Both the position numbers and the translations under genes were made by a program. From NCBI GenBank assembly GCA_016875875.1, contig VGOP01000004.1, positions 1-64,000 on the forward strand: a DNA stretch of 64,000 nt, in the 5' to 3' direction. This document shows positions 35,325-44,154 of this stretch, piece by piece. This DNA is from Chloroflexota bacterium (GTDB taxonomy: Bacteria; Chloroflexota; Dehalococcoidia; GIF9; UBA5629). A model generated the notes under the pieces. The model was not told the DNA's origin and ran no database searches. It was given only the letters and a program-made list of their open reading frames with translations. Each line of letters opens with the position of its first letter. Position 1 is the first letter of the stretch.

Positions 35325-36329
35325 CTATGACAATGCAACATCCACCGCCTGCTTGATTTCCTTCGCTATCTCTTTCTCGATTTCATCTAGGCGAGATTTC
35401 TCTCCTTTCAACCTCTGCCTAGCACGGTAAATAGGGTCACGGTGCTTACTGTACTTCTCAGTCACAGTTTGACCAATCAGAGACGTTATCGTGCCAAGGC
35501 TGGCAATACGCTCACCCGGCGATGCCCCTTGCCTCACCGGTAAGGAGCGCATTAGCGGCTTGACCATTCCCATCATCGACTCTAGAGATTTCCGTAACGG
35601 CGTGTAACCCAGGAAGTGTCCCTCAGGCCTGATGCAGTGAGCCAACAGAAAGGCGGGGCTGTTATTTTTACGTGCCCTGTCAACTCCCTCTCTTGCAGCA
35701 TTCCATACCGCCTCCACATCTGTCCCATCCACCTCAAGCGCTGGCATTCCGAATCCCTTGACACGGTCAAGCAAATTTCCACCTGTGACATACCTAGAAC
35801 GGGTGGTGATCGCCCATTCATTGTCCTTGCAGACAAAGAGCACAGGCAGCTTCCAGGCGACGGCAAGGTTAAAGGATTCCAAAAGCATACCCTGATTCAT
35901 AGCTCCGTCTCCGAAAAAAGCCACAGCTATATTCCCTGGACGGAGATGCTGAGCAGCTAAGGCAAAACCAGCAGCTACTGGGCCGGCTGAACCTACGATA
36001 CCTGAAGATGCCGCAAGGTACTCGAGAGAAAAGAGATGCATGTGTCCACCCATACCACCACAGAGACCGTCACTACTACCCAAAAACTCCTTCAGCAGGA
36101 GTACCAGGTCCACTCCACGTACAACCAGCGGCGGCGTACCACGGTGGTCAAGGGCCATTGCATCCCCATCCTGCAGGTGCGCTACAACACCTGCGGCGAT
36201 AGCTTCTTCTCCAATACCCAGGTGCATCTCACCGGAGATTTTTCCCTTCTCCCACAAATCTGCCACCGCCTCCTCAAACCGTCGGCTCCGCAGCATGTGT
36301 CGGTAAAGTGCCCACAAATCAGGCCCCAT
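35325..36329 (-). CDS. 2-oxoacid dehydrogenase E1 component, alpha subunit
   Basis: A 334-residue TPP-binding subunit. The TPP/Mg motif runs GDGAMNQGMLLESFNLA...CKDNEW, and GGMGGHMHLFSLEY and the CIRPEGHFLGY loop correspond to phosphorylation-loop regions of the family. It forms the alpha2-beta2 E1 with the next gene. Its start codon lies 67 bases beyond a small membrane-protein gene. The acetoin/pyruvate class is more likely than branched-chain, but the substrate is undecided. Confidence 0.93.
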   Translation of the reverse strand: MGPDLWALYRHMLRSRRFEEAVADLWEKGKISGEMHLGIGEEAIAAGVVAHLQDGDAMALDHRGTPPLVVRGVDLVLLLKEFLGSSDGLCGGMGGHMHLFSLEYLAASSGIVGSAGPVAAGFALAAQHLRPGNIAVAFFGDGAMNQGMLLESFNLAVAWKLPVLFVCKDNEWAITTRSRYVTGGNLLDRVKGFGMPALEVDGTDVEAVWNAAREGVDRARKNNSPAFLLAHCIRPEGHFLGYTPLRKSLESMMGMVKPLMRSLPVRQGASPGERIASLGTITSLIGQTVTEKYSKHRDPIYRARQRLKGEKSRLDEIEKEIAKEIKQAVDVALS

Positions 36330-36396
36330 GCTCTCCTCCGATGAGTGATAGACTATAGCCCATAATTATATGCCCTCAATAACTTTTGGTATCTGG

Positions 36397-36588
36397 TTAC
36401 TGAAACCGGACGATAAGGATGGCCGCATATATGACAAAGGCCACGATAGCGATTAGACTAATAACACCCATGACAATAGCCAGACGTGCTCGACCGACTC
36501 TACTACCCAAGATGTCGCCTATGAGTATGACTACAGCAATGCCCACCACTATCCCGACCACGGTAATAGCAGTTTTCAAATCAATCAT
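36397..36588 (-). CDS. Small two-TM membrane protein
   Basis: A 63-residue protein with two hydrophobic helices (about 7-27 and 37-59) joined by a basic loop (GSRVGRARLA). GAGGAG stands before the ATG. It is upstream of the E1 genes in the same direction. No family is recognised; coding potential is supported by the ribosome site and clear membrane topology. Confidence 0.6.
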   Translation of the reverse strand: MIDLKTAITVVGIVVGIAVVILIGDILGSRVGRARLAIVMGVISLIAIVAFVIYAAILIVRFQ

Positions 36589-36677
36589 AAACCACTCCTC
36601 ATAGTTTAATTATAGCAGTAATTCCCGACAAGGCAAGACTTTGCCTAACTCATCTGCTTCTGCTATCATCTCAAAAC

Positions 36678-38084
36678 ATGCAAATTAAGCTAACTTTTCT
36701 GGGCGCGGCTCAGAGCGTCACCGGCTCATGCTACCTCGTTGAGGCCAGCAACGTCAGATTCCTGGTAGATTGCGGGCTTTACCAGGAGAGGGAGTTCAGA
36801 GGACGGAACTGGGAACCGTTTCCTATTCCGCCCGAAACTCTGGATTGCGTCCTTCTAACCCACGCCCACCTCGACCATAGCGGCCTTCTGCCCAAGCTAG
36901 TCCGTGAAGGTTTCCATGGTCCGATTTACTGTCTTGCTGCCACCACTGAAATCGCAGAAATCATGCTCCTCGATTCAGCAAACCTCCAGGAAGAAGATGC
37001 AGAATTTAAGAAAAAGAGACACCAAAAAACAAGGAGACAAGGCCAATATCCGGAGGTTCCACTGTACACGGTAGATGACGCCAAAGCTTCTTTCCCACTT
37101 TTCTCGCCTGTAGAATATAGAAAAACCGTCAGTATAGGCAAAGGTATTGAAGCCACCTTTTATGATGCAGGTCATGTCCTTGGCTCATCCATGATAAGGG
37201 TCAGGATACAGCAAAACGGGGAGGAGAGGACGATTCTCTTCTCTGGAGACATTGGCCGTTGGGGTAAACCGATACTCCGTGACCCCACACTGTTCGAAGA
37301 AGCAGCCTACGTACTCGTGGAGTCCACATATGGTGATAGGTCACTTGAGCCTTCAGAAGACGCCGCCAACAAGCTAGCCGATGTCATAAACGCAACCGTG
37401 AAATCCAGAGGAAACATAGTCATCCCCAGCTTCGCTCTGGAGAGGTCACAGGAGATATTGTACTGTCTCAACAAGTTCCTACTTGAAGACCGCATACCGC
37501 ACCTCATGGTTTTCATCGACAGCCCTATGGCAGTAAGCATTACCGGAGTGTTTGAACATCATCCTGAACTGTTCGATAAGGAAATGGTCAAGCTTATGCG
37601 CCAGAAAAGGTCGCCCTTTGATTTCCGTGGCTTAAATGTGATAAGAACGGCTGAGGAGTCAAAGGCGATAAATCGAATAAAGGGTACCGTTATTATCATC
37701 GCCGGCTCCGGGATGTGTACCGGCGGCAGGATAAAACACCATCTGGTAACCAATATCTCCAGGAAAGAGAGTACAATACTTTTTGTCGGCTATCAGGCAG
37801 TAGGAACTTTAGGCAGGGAGATAGTTGGCGGTGCTGAAAAAGTCAGGATACTGGGGCAGCACTATCCAGTTAAAGCCAGAGTGGTACAGATAAACGGCTT
37901 TTCGGCACATGCCGACAGGGATGAACTTCTCAAATGGCTCTCAAGCCTTCGCAAACCACCCAGGCGCCTCTTTGTAACCCATGGCGAATCGAGCGTATCG
38001 CAGCATTTCGCTAGCCTTATCAAAGATAAAATAGGATGGGAGGTAGCTGTCCCAAAATATCAGGAGGAGTTTCTGCTCGATTAG
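36678..38084 (+). CDS. Metallo-beta-lactamase/beta-CASP RNase (CPSF-like)
   Basis: A 468-residue beta-CASP nuclease: the MBL half carries LTHAHLDHSG (motif 2), YDAGHVLGSS (motif 3) and FSGDIGR (motif 4). The beta-CASP insert follows with ESTYGDR, SFALERSQEIL and SGMCTGGRIKHHL, then the C-terminal INGFSAHADRDEL histidine motif. The family processes RNA ends in a zinc-dependent way. The start ATG lies 90 bases from the divergent small membrane protein. Confidence 0.93.
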   Translation: MQIKLTFLGAAQSVTGSCYLVEASNVRFLVDCGLYQEREFRGRNWEPFPIPPETLDCVLLTHAHLDHSGLLPKLVREGFHGPIYCLAATTEIAEIMLLDSANLQEEDAEFKKKRHQKTRRQGQYPEVPLYTVDDAKASFPLFSPVEYRKTVSIGKGIEATFYDAGHVLGSSMIRVRIQQNGEERTILFSGDIGRWGKPILRDPTLFEEAAYVLVESTYGDRSLEPSEDAANKLADVINATVKSRGNIVIPSFALERSQEILYCLNKFLLEDRIPHLMVFIDSPMAVSITGVFEHHPELFDKEMVKLMRQKRSPFDFRGLNVIRTAEESKAINRIKGTVIIIAGSGMCTGGRIKHHLVTNISRKESTILFVGYQAVGTLGREIVGGAEKVRILGQHYPVKARVVQINGFSAHADRDELLKWLSSLRKPPRRLFVTHGESSVSQHFASLIKDKIGWEVAVPKYQEEFLLD

Positions 38085-38088
38085 AGGC

Positions 38089-38784
38089 TTATTCCAAGCC
38101 CGTCTGAGCTACAGCTCTTCTACCAACGATTTTTTGCTTTACATACCATTGCTGAACTGTGTCAACCACTTCATCAGGCGTGTCGCAAACTCTGAGTAAA
38201 TCAAAGTCCCCTTCAGAGACAAAGCCCTTAGTTAAGGTTTGACGTCGCAGCCAGTCTAGAAACCCCTTCCAGTATTTACTATCAAACAAAATCACGGGGA
38301 AAGGTTTTATCTTGTGGGTCTGCATCAATGTCAGCACCTCGGTTAATTCGTCAAGCGTCCCCAGCCCACCAGGCATCATGATAAAAGCGGTAGCATACTT
38401 CACCAGCATGACCTTGCGAACAAAAAAATGGTGAAACGTTATCGATTTGGTGGTGTAAGGATTACAAGCCTGCTCCTCCGGCAGCTCGATGTTTAGTCCA
38501 ATTGAGGCCACTCCAGCTTCGAGAGCACCCTTGTTGGCTGCTTCCATAACACCGGGTCCACCACCACTTATAATTGAAAAACCCAGCTCACCCAGCCGAC
38601 GGGCTATCTCTTCGGTCTTCGCAAAAAGCTCGTCATCTGACTTCAGTCGAGCCGAACCATATATAGTCACCGCCGGTTCTACGCCTGCAAGCTCATCAAA
38701 CCCTTCCACCAGCTCCCCGATTATCCGAAACATCCGCCAGGAATCTTCTTTAGCTAATTCGTTTATCTCATATTCTTGCGCCAT
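38089..38784 (-). CDS. LOG family protein (nucleoside phosphoribohydrolase-like)
   Basis: A 231-residue Rossmann-like protein with the LOG signatures ISGGGPGVMEAANKGA and MPGGLGTLDELTEVLTLMQT (PGGxGTxxE). Characterised members release bases from nucleoside 5'-monophosphates, including cytokinin activation in plants. Its stop is 4 bases from the convergent nuclease gene. Confidence 0.92.
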   Translation of the reverse strand: MAQEYEINELAKEDSWRMFRIIGELVEGFDELAGVEPAVTIYGSARLKSDDELFAKTEEIARRLGELGFSIISGGGPGVMEAANKGALEAGVASIGLNIELPEEQACNPYTTKSITFHHFFVRKVMLVKYATAFIMMPGGLGTLDELTEVLTLMQTHKIKPFPVILFDSKYWKGFLDWLRRQTLTKGFVSEGDFDLLRVCDTPDEVVDTVQQWYVKQKIVGRRAVAQTGLE

Positions 38785-38855
38785 ATATGCCTCCGCTTCA
38801 ATCAGATATTACCATACTGGGTACAAAAACTGCCACTAAACCAACCAAAGCTGCC

Positions 38856-38884
38856 TTGACACAATTCGGCAAGCAATCTACACT
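38856..38884 (+). promoter_or_regulatory. Promoter candidate upstream of the zf-TFIIB gene
   Basis: TTGACA (38856-38861), 17-base spacer, TACACT (38879-38884). Two palindromic repeats lie in the 140-base leader that would be transcribed before the gene. Confidence 0.45.
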
Positions 38885-38915
38885 ATTGACAACCTTTTGA
38901 GGATAGCGTTTATTT

Positions 38916-38942
38916 GTCATTGCGAGCGAAGCGTGGCAATCT
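38916..38942. repeat. REP-like palindrome, family A, copy 2
   Basis: A 27-base copy of the GTCATTGCGAGCGAAGCG...GCAATCT element, identical in its whole length to the first 27 bases of the copy at 4287-4314. It sits in a 243-base intergenic region. Confidence 0.85.
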
Positions 38943-38960
38943 GGGGGATAAAGATAGGGT

Positions 38961-38988
38961 GAGATTCTTCGTTGCGCTCAGAATGACA
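38961..38988. repeat. REP-like palindrome, family B, copy 1
   Basis: GAGATTCTTCG...CTCAGAATGACA: the ends GATTCT/AGAATGA pair loosely. It is the reverse-complement type of the elements at 43991-44016 and 44075-44100. Confidence 0.7.
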
Positions 38989-39027
38989 GGCAGTGTCGCT
39001 CAATAGGCTTGTGAAGGTGTAGTCGTA

Positions 39028-39459
39028 ATGATTTGTCCGTCCTGTAAGAGCGATATGATAGTTGTTGAGTATAACAACATCGAGCTTGATTATTGTAACG
39101 ACTGCCATGGGGTATGGTTCGATTCCACAGAACTCGAGCTATTGCTGAAGTCAATGAACCTCGATAGCCACAACCTGCTACTCAGCGATATATTGAAATC
39201 GCCGGAAGCCGAGTCATCGGAGAAGAAGCGGAAATGTCCCATCTGCAGGAAGAAAATGAAGAAAACAACCATCGGCGAACATCCCAGAGTACTCGTCGAT
39301 GTCTGCCCGCAAGGACACGGATTGTGGTTCGATGGCGGTGAGATGGCTCAATTGCTAAAACATCTAGCCGGGAAAAAACCAGCAAGAAAGGATTCTCAAC
39401 AACAGGTAATAAGTTTCCTGGGAGAAACATTCAAAGCTGGAACTCAGCTGCAACAATAA
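39028..39459 (+). CDS. Double zf-TFIIB zinc-ribbon protein
   Basis: A 143-residue protein with two zf-TFIIB ribbons. The first is ICPSCKSDM...YCNDCHGVWFDSTELE (about 2-37). The second is KCPICRKKM...VCPQGHGLWFDGGEM (about 70-110), whose last ligand pair is C and H. The C tail contains VISFLGETFK. The role of this family is unknown; it is often found with membrane-quality-control genes, as here with LemA and an HtpX-like protease downstream. Confidence 0.9.
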   Translation: MICPSCKSDMIVVEYNNIELDYCNDCHGVWFDSTELELLLKSMNLDSHNLLLSDILKSPEAESSEKKRKCPICRKKMKKTTIGEHPRVLVDVCPQGHGLWFDGGEMAQLLKHLAGKKPARKDSQQQVISFLGETFKAGTQLQQ

Positions 39460-39503
39460 AAGCATATGATAAACGGATAAACAACCGTTAAGGAGGGTTA
39501 CCC

Positions 39504-40067
39504 ATGATAGCAGTCTGGATTGTCATCGGCATCGTAGTTATCCTTATCATCGCCTTCATCGCCATCTACAATGGCCTGGTCAGGTCGCACAACCAGGTAA
39601 AAAATGCCTGGGCGCAGATTGATGTCCAGCTAAAGAGACGGCATGACCTGATTCCAAACCTTGTAGAAACGGTAAAAGGCTACATGAAACATGAACGACA
39701 GACAATGGAGGCAGTAACTAAAGCCCGCACCCTTGCCCAGCAGGTAGCTTCCGCCGGGCCGGGCGAGCGAGCTAAGGCTGAGGGTGAGCTAAGCTCAGCC
39801 TTGAATCGGCTGCTGGCTGTAGCTGAAAGATACCCCGACCTCAAAGCCAGCCAGAACTTCCTGGCTCTCCAGGAAGAGCTCGCCTCAACCGAAAACAAGA
39901 TAAGCTTCTCCCGTCAGTTCTACAATGATTCGGTGTTAAACTATAACAATCAGACGCAGATGTTCCCGTCTAACATCATAGCCGGCATGGCTGGCTTTAA
40001 GCCAGGCGAGTTCTTCGAGGTCACCGTAGCTGCGGAAAAAGAGGCGCCAAAAGTCAGCTTTACTTAA
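39504..40067 (+). CDS. lemA: LemA family protein
   Basis: A 187-residue protein with one N-terminal membrane helix (about 3-23) followed by the LemA helical bundle. That bundle carries YNGLVRSHNQVKNAWAQIDVQLKRRHDLIPNLV, FLALQEELASTENKISFSRQFYND and the ending FPSNIIAGMAGFKPGEFFEV. LemA commonly neighbours HtpX-type proteases, exactly as here. AAGGAGGG precedes the ATG. Confidence 0.95.
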   Translation: MIAVWIVIGIVVILIIAFIAIYNGLVRSHNQVKNAWAQIDVQLKRRHDLIPNLVETVKGYMKHERQTMEAVTKARTLAQQVASAGPGERAKAEGELSSALNRLLAVAERYPDLKASQNFLALQEELASTENKISFSRQFYNDSVLNYNNQTQMFPSNIIAGMAGFKPGEFFEVTVAAEKEAPKVSFT

Positions 40068-40078
40068 TCAATAGAGGA

Positions 40079-40136
40079 GAAATCCCAAATCCAACTCTCT
40101 AAACAATAACGTTTAGGGTTTGGTGCCTGGGATTTC
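40079..40136 (+). terminator. Long interrupted hairpin between lemA and the M48 gene
   Basis: GAAATCCCA (40079-40087) pairs with TGGGATTTC (40128-40136). Inside it CTCTAAAC and GTTTAGGG form a second stem around an AATAA-type loop. The sequence after the stem is GTGCTTGTTTTT, so it could terminate or attenuate transcription into the protease gene, whose start follows directly. Confidence 0.55.
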
Positions 40137-40148
40137 GTGCTTGTTTTT

Positions 40149-41351
40149 ATGTGGGAACAAATCAGGTCTAACCAGACCAGGTCAGCAATACTTGTAGTTT
40201 GGATGGGAGTATTGCTGCTCCTGCTCGGCTATTTCCTGGGCGTGTACTTCTTCGATAGCGGCACAGGCGGCTTAATCTTCGCCCTGATACTATGGATAAT
40301 CATGAGTCTGGTCGCCTATTTCCAGGGAGACAGCATCCTGCTTGCCATGTCGGGAGCCAAGAAAATCAGCCACGATGACCATCCCCGCCTATTTAACATA
40401 GCTGAGGAAATGAAGATTGCCTCCGGTCTGGAAACAATGCCCGCCATATATATTGTTGACGACCCGGCGCTGAACGCCTTCGCCACCGGGCGAGACCCCA
40501 AAAAGGCATCTGTGACCGTCACCTCCGGACTGCTGCAGAAGCTCAACCGAGATGAGCTACAGGGAGTCGTTGGGCACGAGATGTCTCACATCAAAAACCG
40601 AGATGTGCTATTGATGGCAATGTGCAGCGTGCTTCTCGGCACTATCGTCATCCTGGCCTGGTACGCATCACGATTCATGCTTTTCGGCGGCATGGGCAGA
40701 ACCAGAAGAAGCTTCTCTTCAGGCGGTGGCTCGGGCCAGATTATCATCATCATTGTTGCCATTGCCTTTATGATACTGGCTCCAATCATGGCTCAACTCA
40801 TTTACTTCGCCATCTCCAGAAAAAGAGAATACCTAGCAGACGCCTCCTCAGCTCTATACACCAGATACCCTGAAGGATTGGCCTCGGCTCTAGAGAAGAT
40901 AGCCACCTCCACCGACCAGCTAAAATCAGCCAATCAAGCCACAGCACCAATGTATATTGTCAATCCCTTCCGCAAGCGAGGTATGTCTGCCGAGAATCTC
41001 ACCAGTACCCATCCACCAATATCCGAGCGAATACGCATATTACGTTCCATGGCTGGTGCCTCTTTTGCTGACTATGCTGCTGCTTATAGACAGGTTCGCG
41101 ATACCAGCCAAGTATTAATACCCGCTGCTGCGGTAACAGCCGCCGGAACTGTGGCTCTGCGAGCCGCACGACCGGAGGCACCCAAAAAACTCGAAACTGT
41201 CCAGCGGGCTCGAGAGACCTCGAACTTAATGTGGAACCTCAACAAATACAACACCATAACCTGTGCTTGCGGCACCAAGCTGCGGCTGCCTCCCAACTTC
41301 AAATTACCTGAAATCAGATGCCCACACTGCGGCAGAATCAACCCGGTTTGA
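40149..41351 (+). CDS. M48 family metalloprotease (HtpX-like)
   Basis: About 400 residues, starting at MWEQIRSNQTRS. A GTG four codons earlier is possible but overlaps a hairpin. TM helices lie near 13-33, 37-57, 155-180 and 195-220. The zinc site is GHEMSHIKNRD with the downstream glutamate in REYLADASSALYTRYPEG. The C-terminal part (about 345-400) adds a zinc-ribbon-like TCACGTKL...RCPHCGRI, not standard for HtpX. The enzyme would degrade damaged membrane proteins. Confidence 0.92.
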   Translation: MWEQIRSNQTRSAILVVWMGVLLLLLGYFLGVYFFDSGTGGLIFALILWIIMSLVAYFQGDSILLAMSGAKKISHDDHPRLFNIAEEMKIASGLETMPAIYIVDDPALNAFATGRDPKKASVTVTSGLLQKLNRDELQGVVGHEMSHIKNRDVLLMAMCSVLLGTIVILAWYASRFMLFGGMGRTRRSFSSGGGSGQIIIIIVAIAFMILAPIMAQLIYFAISRKREYLADASSALYTRYPEGLASALEKIATSTDQLKSANQATAPMYIVNPFRKRGMSAENLTSTHPPISERIRILRSMAGASFADYAAAYRQVRDTSQVLIPAAAVTAAGTVALRAARPEAPKKLETVQRARETSNLMWNLNKYNTITCACGTKLRLPPNFKLPEIRCPHCGRINPV

Positions 41352-41364
41352 AAGGAGAAAAACG

Positions 41365-42198
41365 ATGAAATTCAAAGACTTAGTCTACGTTGAAAAAGAT
41401 AAAATTGCCTGGATTACGCTGAACCGTCCCAAATCCTTCAATGCCTTAAGCATGAACCTTTCCGATGAGCTGGTAGCTGCCATAGAAATGATACGCAAAT
41501 CCACTGCGCTTAAATTCCTGGTGATAAAAGGCGCCGGCGACAACTTCTGCGTTGGGGATGACATCACAGAGATGGCCCAGTGGGGCAATGCCAATGACGT
41601 CATGCGCCGTGTCCGATACTACCAGAACATGGCCAATCAGCTTGAAGAACTGGACAAAATAACCATCTCCGCCGTAGATGGCTATGCCGTAGGTGGTGGC
41701 CTGGAAATCACCATGGCCTGCGATTTCGTCATCGCCACGGAACGCGCCAGATGGGGAATGCCTGAGGTGGATGTGGGGATTACACCGGGGTGGGGTGGAA
41801 CAACACGCCTGGCTCGCCTCATCGGTCGGCGCATGGTCAAAGAGATTAACATGCTCGGTGCTCTCCATCATGCCCGCAGGGCCGTGGAGTTAGGGCTTTG
41901 GAACCGGGTTGTACCCAACGACCAGCTCGATGCCGAGGTGGACAAATTGCTTGAATTATTGCGCACCAAGCACCAGCAGGGACTGCGACAGTTGAAGTTC
42001 ATAATCAACCGTGGCGTGGAATGCGACCTTTATACGGCACAGGGCTTCGAAGCGCTTTCTGGCGCGCTAATCGGAGCTATTAGTAGTTGGGGAGAAATAG
42101 AGGATGCGGACAGAGGTGCTGGGGTACAGGCTTTCACCCAAAAAAACGAACTCTGGAATAAACGTCGCAGCCTAGCCACAAACTTCTGGGTGGATTAG
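41365..42198 (+). CDS. Enoyl-CoA hydratase/isomerase (crotonase family)
   Basis: A 277-residue crotonase. AAAGGAG fixes the ATG at 41365. ITLNRPKSFNALS, the oxyanion-hole segment GAGDNFCVGDD, AVDGYAVGGGLEIT and GMPEVDVGITPGWGGTTRL are all present, with a glutamate at the usual catalytic sites. It is likely to hydrate or isomerise an enoyl-CoA in fatty- or aromatic-acid breakdown. The short gap to the GNAT gene (35 bases) suggests co-transcription. Confidence 0.92.
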   Translation: MKFKDLVYVEKDKIAWITLNRPKSFNALSMNLSDELVAAIEMIRKSTALKFLVIKGAGDNFCVGDDITEMAQWGNANDVMRRVRYYQNMANQLEELDKITISAVDGYAVGGGLEITMACDFVIATERARWGMPEVDVGITPGWGGTTRLARLIGRRMVKEINMLGALHHARRAVELGLWNRVVPNDQLDAEVDKLLELLRTKHQQGLRQLKFIINRGVECDLYTAQGFEALSGALIGAISSWGEIEDADRGAGVQAFTQKNELWNKRRSLATNFWVD

Positions 42199-42233
42199 AT
42201 AATGTATACCATGAAATGAACACGGAGGGATAA

Positions 42234-42776
42234 ATGCCATCGGAAAAACCTAAAAGAAAGAAGAGGGTCGAAACGAACATCCGCCAGATGGAGATAGACG
42301 ATATCAGCGCTGTCTATCACCTGGGCGAGCAGCTTTTCACCAGCGAGGAATTTCCTATTCTCTACCGCACCTGGGACCAATATGAGGTAACCGATTATTT
42401 CACCTCCGACCCTGAATATTGCATGGTTGCCGAGACCGAACCGGATGGGAAAATTATCGGCTTCATAATAGGTACCACCATTGAGAAGGAAGGCACTGCC
42501 TGGAAGAAATACGGATACCTAAGCTGGATAGGTGTGGATGAAGCTTTCCACAGGACTAATTTGGGCCTCCGACTTTATAGAAAGCTGGAACAGAGGCTGC
42601 GGAGAAATGGAGTCAGGATGGTTATAGCCGATACCGACGCTGAGAATGAGCCTGCTATCGCCTTCTTCAAGGCGATTGGCTTCTCCCATAGCAGCCAGCA
42701 CGTCTGGCTGGCCAAAACCATTCGCCGACCCAACAAAGACAACAACAAGCCCGAGAACTCTTCAAAAACCACATGA
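42234..42776 (+). CDS. GNAT family N-acetyltransferase (RimI-like)
   Basis: A 180-residue GNAT protein. The acetyl-CoA pyrophosphate loop is in IGVDEAFHRTNLGLRLYRKLE (QxxGxG-like but with N instead of G at one place), and the C-terminal strand pattern NEPAIAFFKAIGF is typical. The N and C termini are lysine/asparagine-rich and probably disordered. GGAGGG precedes the ATG. The substrate is unknown. Confidence 0.88.
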   Translation: MPSEKPKRKKRVETNIRQMEIDDISAVYHLGEQLFTSEEFPILYRTWDQYEVTDYFTSDPEYCMVAETEPDGKIIGFIIGTTIEKEGTAWKKYGYLSWIGVDEAFHRTNLGLRLYRKLEQRLRRNGVRMVIADTDAENEPAIAFFKAIGFSHSSQHVWLAKTIRRPNKDNNKPENSSKTT

Positions 42777-42791
42777 ATCAGAACAAGTACC

Positions 42792-43907
42792 ATGAAACCA
42801 AACACTAGCCAGTCAATGAATATAAAACCAGCAAGGCTGAAAAAGCTTCTCAAAGACCTGGTGGACATCTACAGTCCGTCGGGTAAAGAGGAGGAAATTG
42901 TTGAGTTTGCAGAAGAATATCTCAAGAAACATGGCCTGGTGATAAGCAAGCAGGAAGTCGATGAGAACCGCTTTAACCTGATAGCCTTCCCTAAGGGAAA
43001 AGACGAGGCAGACCTCTGCTTTGTAGGACATCTTGATACCGTTACTGCCCACGACCTCGAGGATTTTGGATTCAGTGAGAAAGACGACACCATCTTTGGC
43101 CTGGGAACCACAGATATGAAAGCCGGCTGCGCTGCCATGATGGAAGCGTTCATCGCTCTGGCTAGCAGAAAAAAGGCTTTCCCGCCAGTAGGGCTAGCCT
43201 TAGTGGTTGGCGAAGAGGAAGACAGCAGCGGTGCCAAGGCATTGATTCAGGAATATAGTTTCCCGTGGGCGGTGATTGGTGAGCCTACCAACATGGTACC
43301 CTGTCTCGGGCATTACGGCTATCTGGAAGCACTACTGCGCACCGAGGGGAAAAAAGCCCACTCTTCTATGCCGGAACTTGGTCAAAATGCCATTGAGGCC
43401 ATGCTAAGACTCTTGCTGCAAATCACAGAATACGCCGCATCAGCACCACAAGGCTTGGTGTACAACATCAGAGAACTTTCAGGCTTCCCCGGTGGATTCG
43501 TCGTGCCGGACACCTGTGAGGCCTGGCTGGACCTTCACCTGCCACCTAACGCCAGAATTGACATGCTCAAAAGGGAACTGGAACAACTAGTAGAGGCAGC
43601 AAGTGCCAACATCCCCGACCTGAATGCCCGTCTGAAATTTGAAGATACACACGCCGGCTACCAGATCTCCCAGGAGAGACCCTTGATAAGTAAGCTGAAG
43701 GAAACATATAGAAAGATGTCTCTCCCCTGGGAACCTCAAGACTTCAGGAGCCATTCCGATGGCAGCGTGCTCTGGGCTGCCGGTGTAGACCCCATCGTAC
43801 TAGGGCCTGGTCGGCTAGAAGCAGCCCATGCACCGGAAGAATCGGTTTCCTTCCAGCAGGTGCTGCAGGCAGCTCAGCTGTATCTGAACCTGGCACTGGC
43901 CATATAA
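42792..43907 (+). CDS. M20 family metallopeptidase (ArgE/DapE/LysK-like)
   Basis: A 371-residue di-zinc deacylase. VGHLDTV gives the first ligand, GLGTTDMKAGCAAM the bridging aspartate, VVGEEEDSSGAK the catalytic Glu pair, and GRLEAAHAPEESV the final histidine. The moderate size and the AHSSMPELGQNAIE dimer domain fit acetylornithine or LysW-type hydrolases. It follows the GNAT gene by 15 bases, so an acetylation/deacetylation pair is conceivable. Confidence 0.9.
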   Translation: MKPNTSQSMNIKPARLKKLLKDLVDIYSPSGKEEEIVEFAEEYLKKHGLVISKQEVDENRFNLIAFPKGKDEADLCFVGHLDTVTAHDLEDFGFSEKDDTIFGLGTTDMKAGCAAMMEAFIALASRKKAFPPVGLALVVGEEEDSSGAKALIQEYSFPWAVIGEPTNMVPCLGHYGYLEALLRTEGKKAHSSMPELGQNAIEAMLRLLLQITEYAASAPQGLVYNIRELSGFPGGFVVPDTCEAWLDLHLPPNARIDMLKRELEQLVEAASANIPDLNARLKFEDTHAGYQISQERPLISKLKETYRKMSLPWEPQDFRSHSDGSVLWAAGVDPIVLGPGRLEAAHAPEESVSFQQVLQAAQLYLNLALAI

Positions 43908-43990
43908 GCCCGGACTATTCGTCACTTTCCACCCTTAGTCGTGCGTCACAAATGTAGCCTTGACCCTTTAGGATCGCCCTTCTTTCCGTT

Positions 43991-44100
43991 CATTCTGAGC
44001 TTGTCGAAGAATCTCAAGCCTCGTGGCTACATGTGCTTTTTCTGTCATTGCGAGCGAAGCGTAGCAATCTTATTCATTCTGAGCCCAGTCAAGAATCTCA
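43991..44100. repeat. Cluster of three REP-like palindromes (B, A, B)
   Basis: CATTCTGAGCTTGTCGAAGA... (43991-44016, family B), GTCATTGCGAGCGAAGCG... (44044-44070, family A with one G-to-A change) and CATTCTGAGCCCAGTCAAGA... (44075-44100, family B). They fill the gap between two convergent M20 peptidase genes. Confidence 0.85.
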
Positions 44101-44154
44101 CAAGGCTCAGGATGAACTTGTCACTCAAAAAATCTCGCTACCGATACGGCTTAT

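Noticed and set aside
41263-41364. Extended N terminus of the crotonase
   Set aside because: It overlaps the protease end in another frame; AAAGGAG directly precedes the ATG at 41365.
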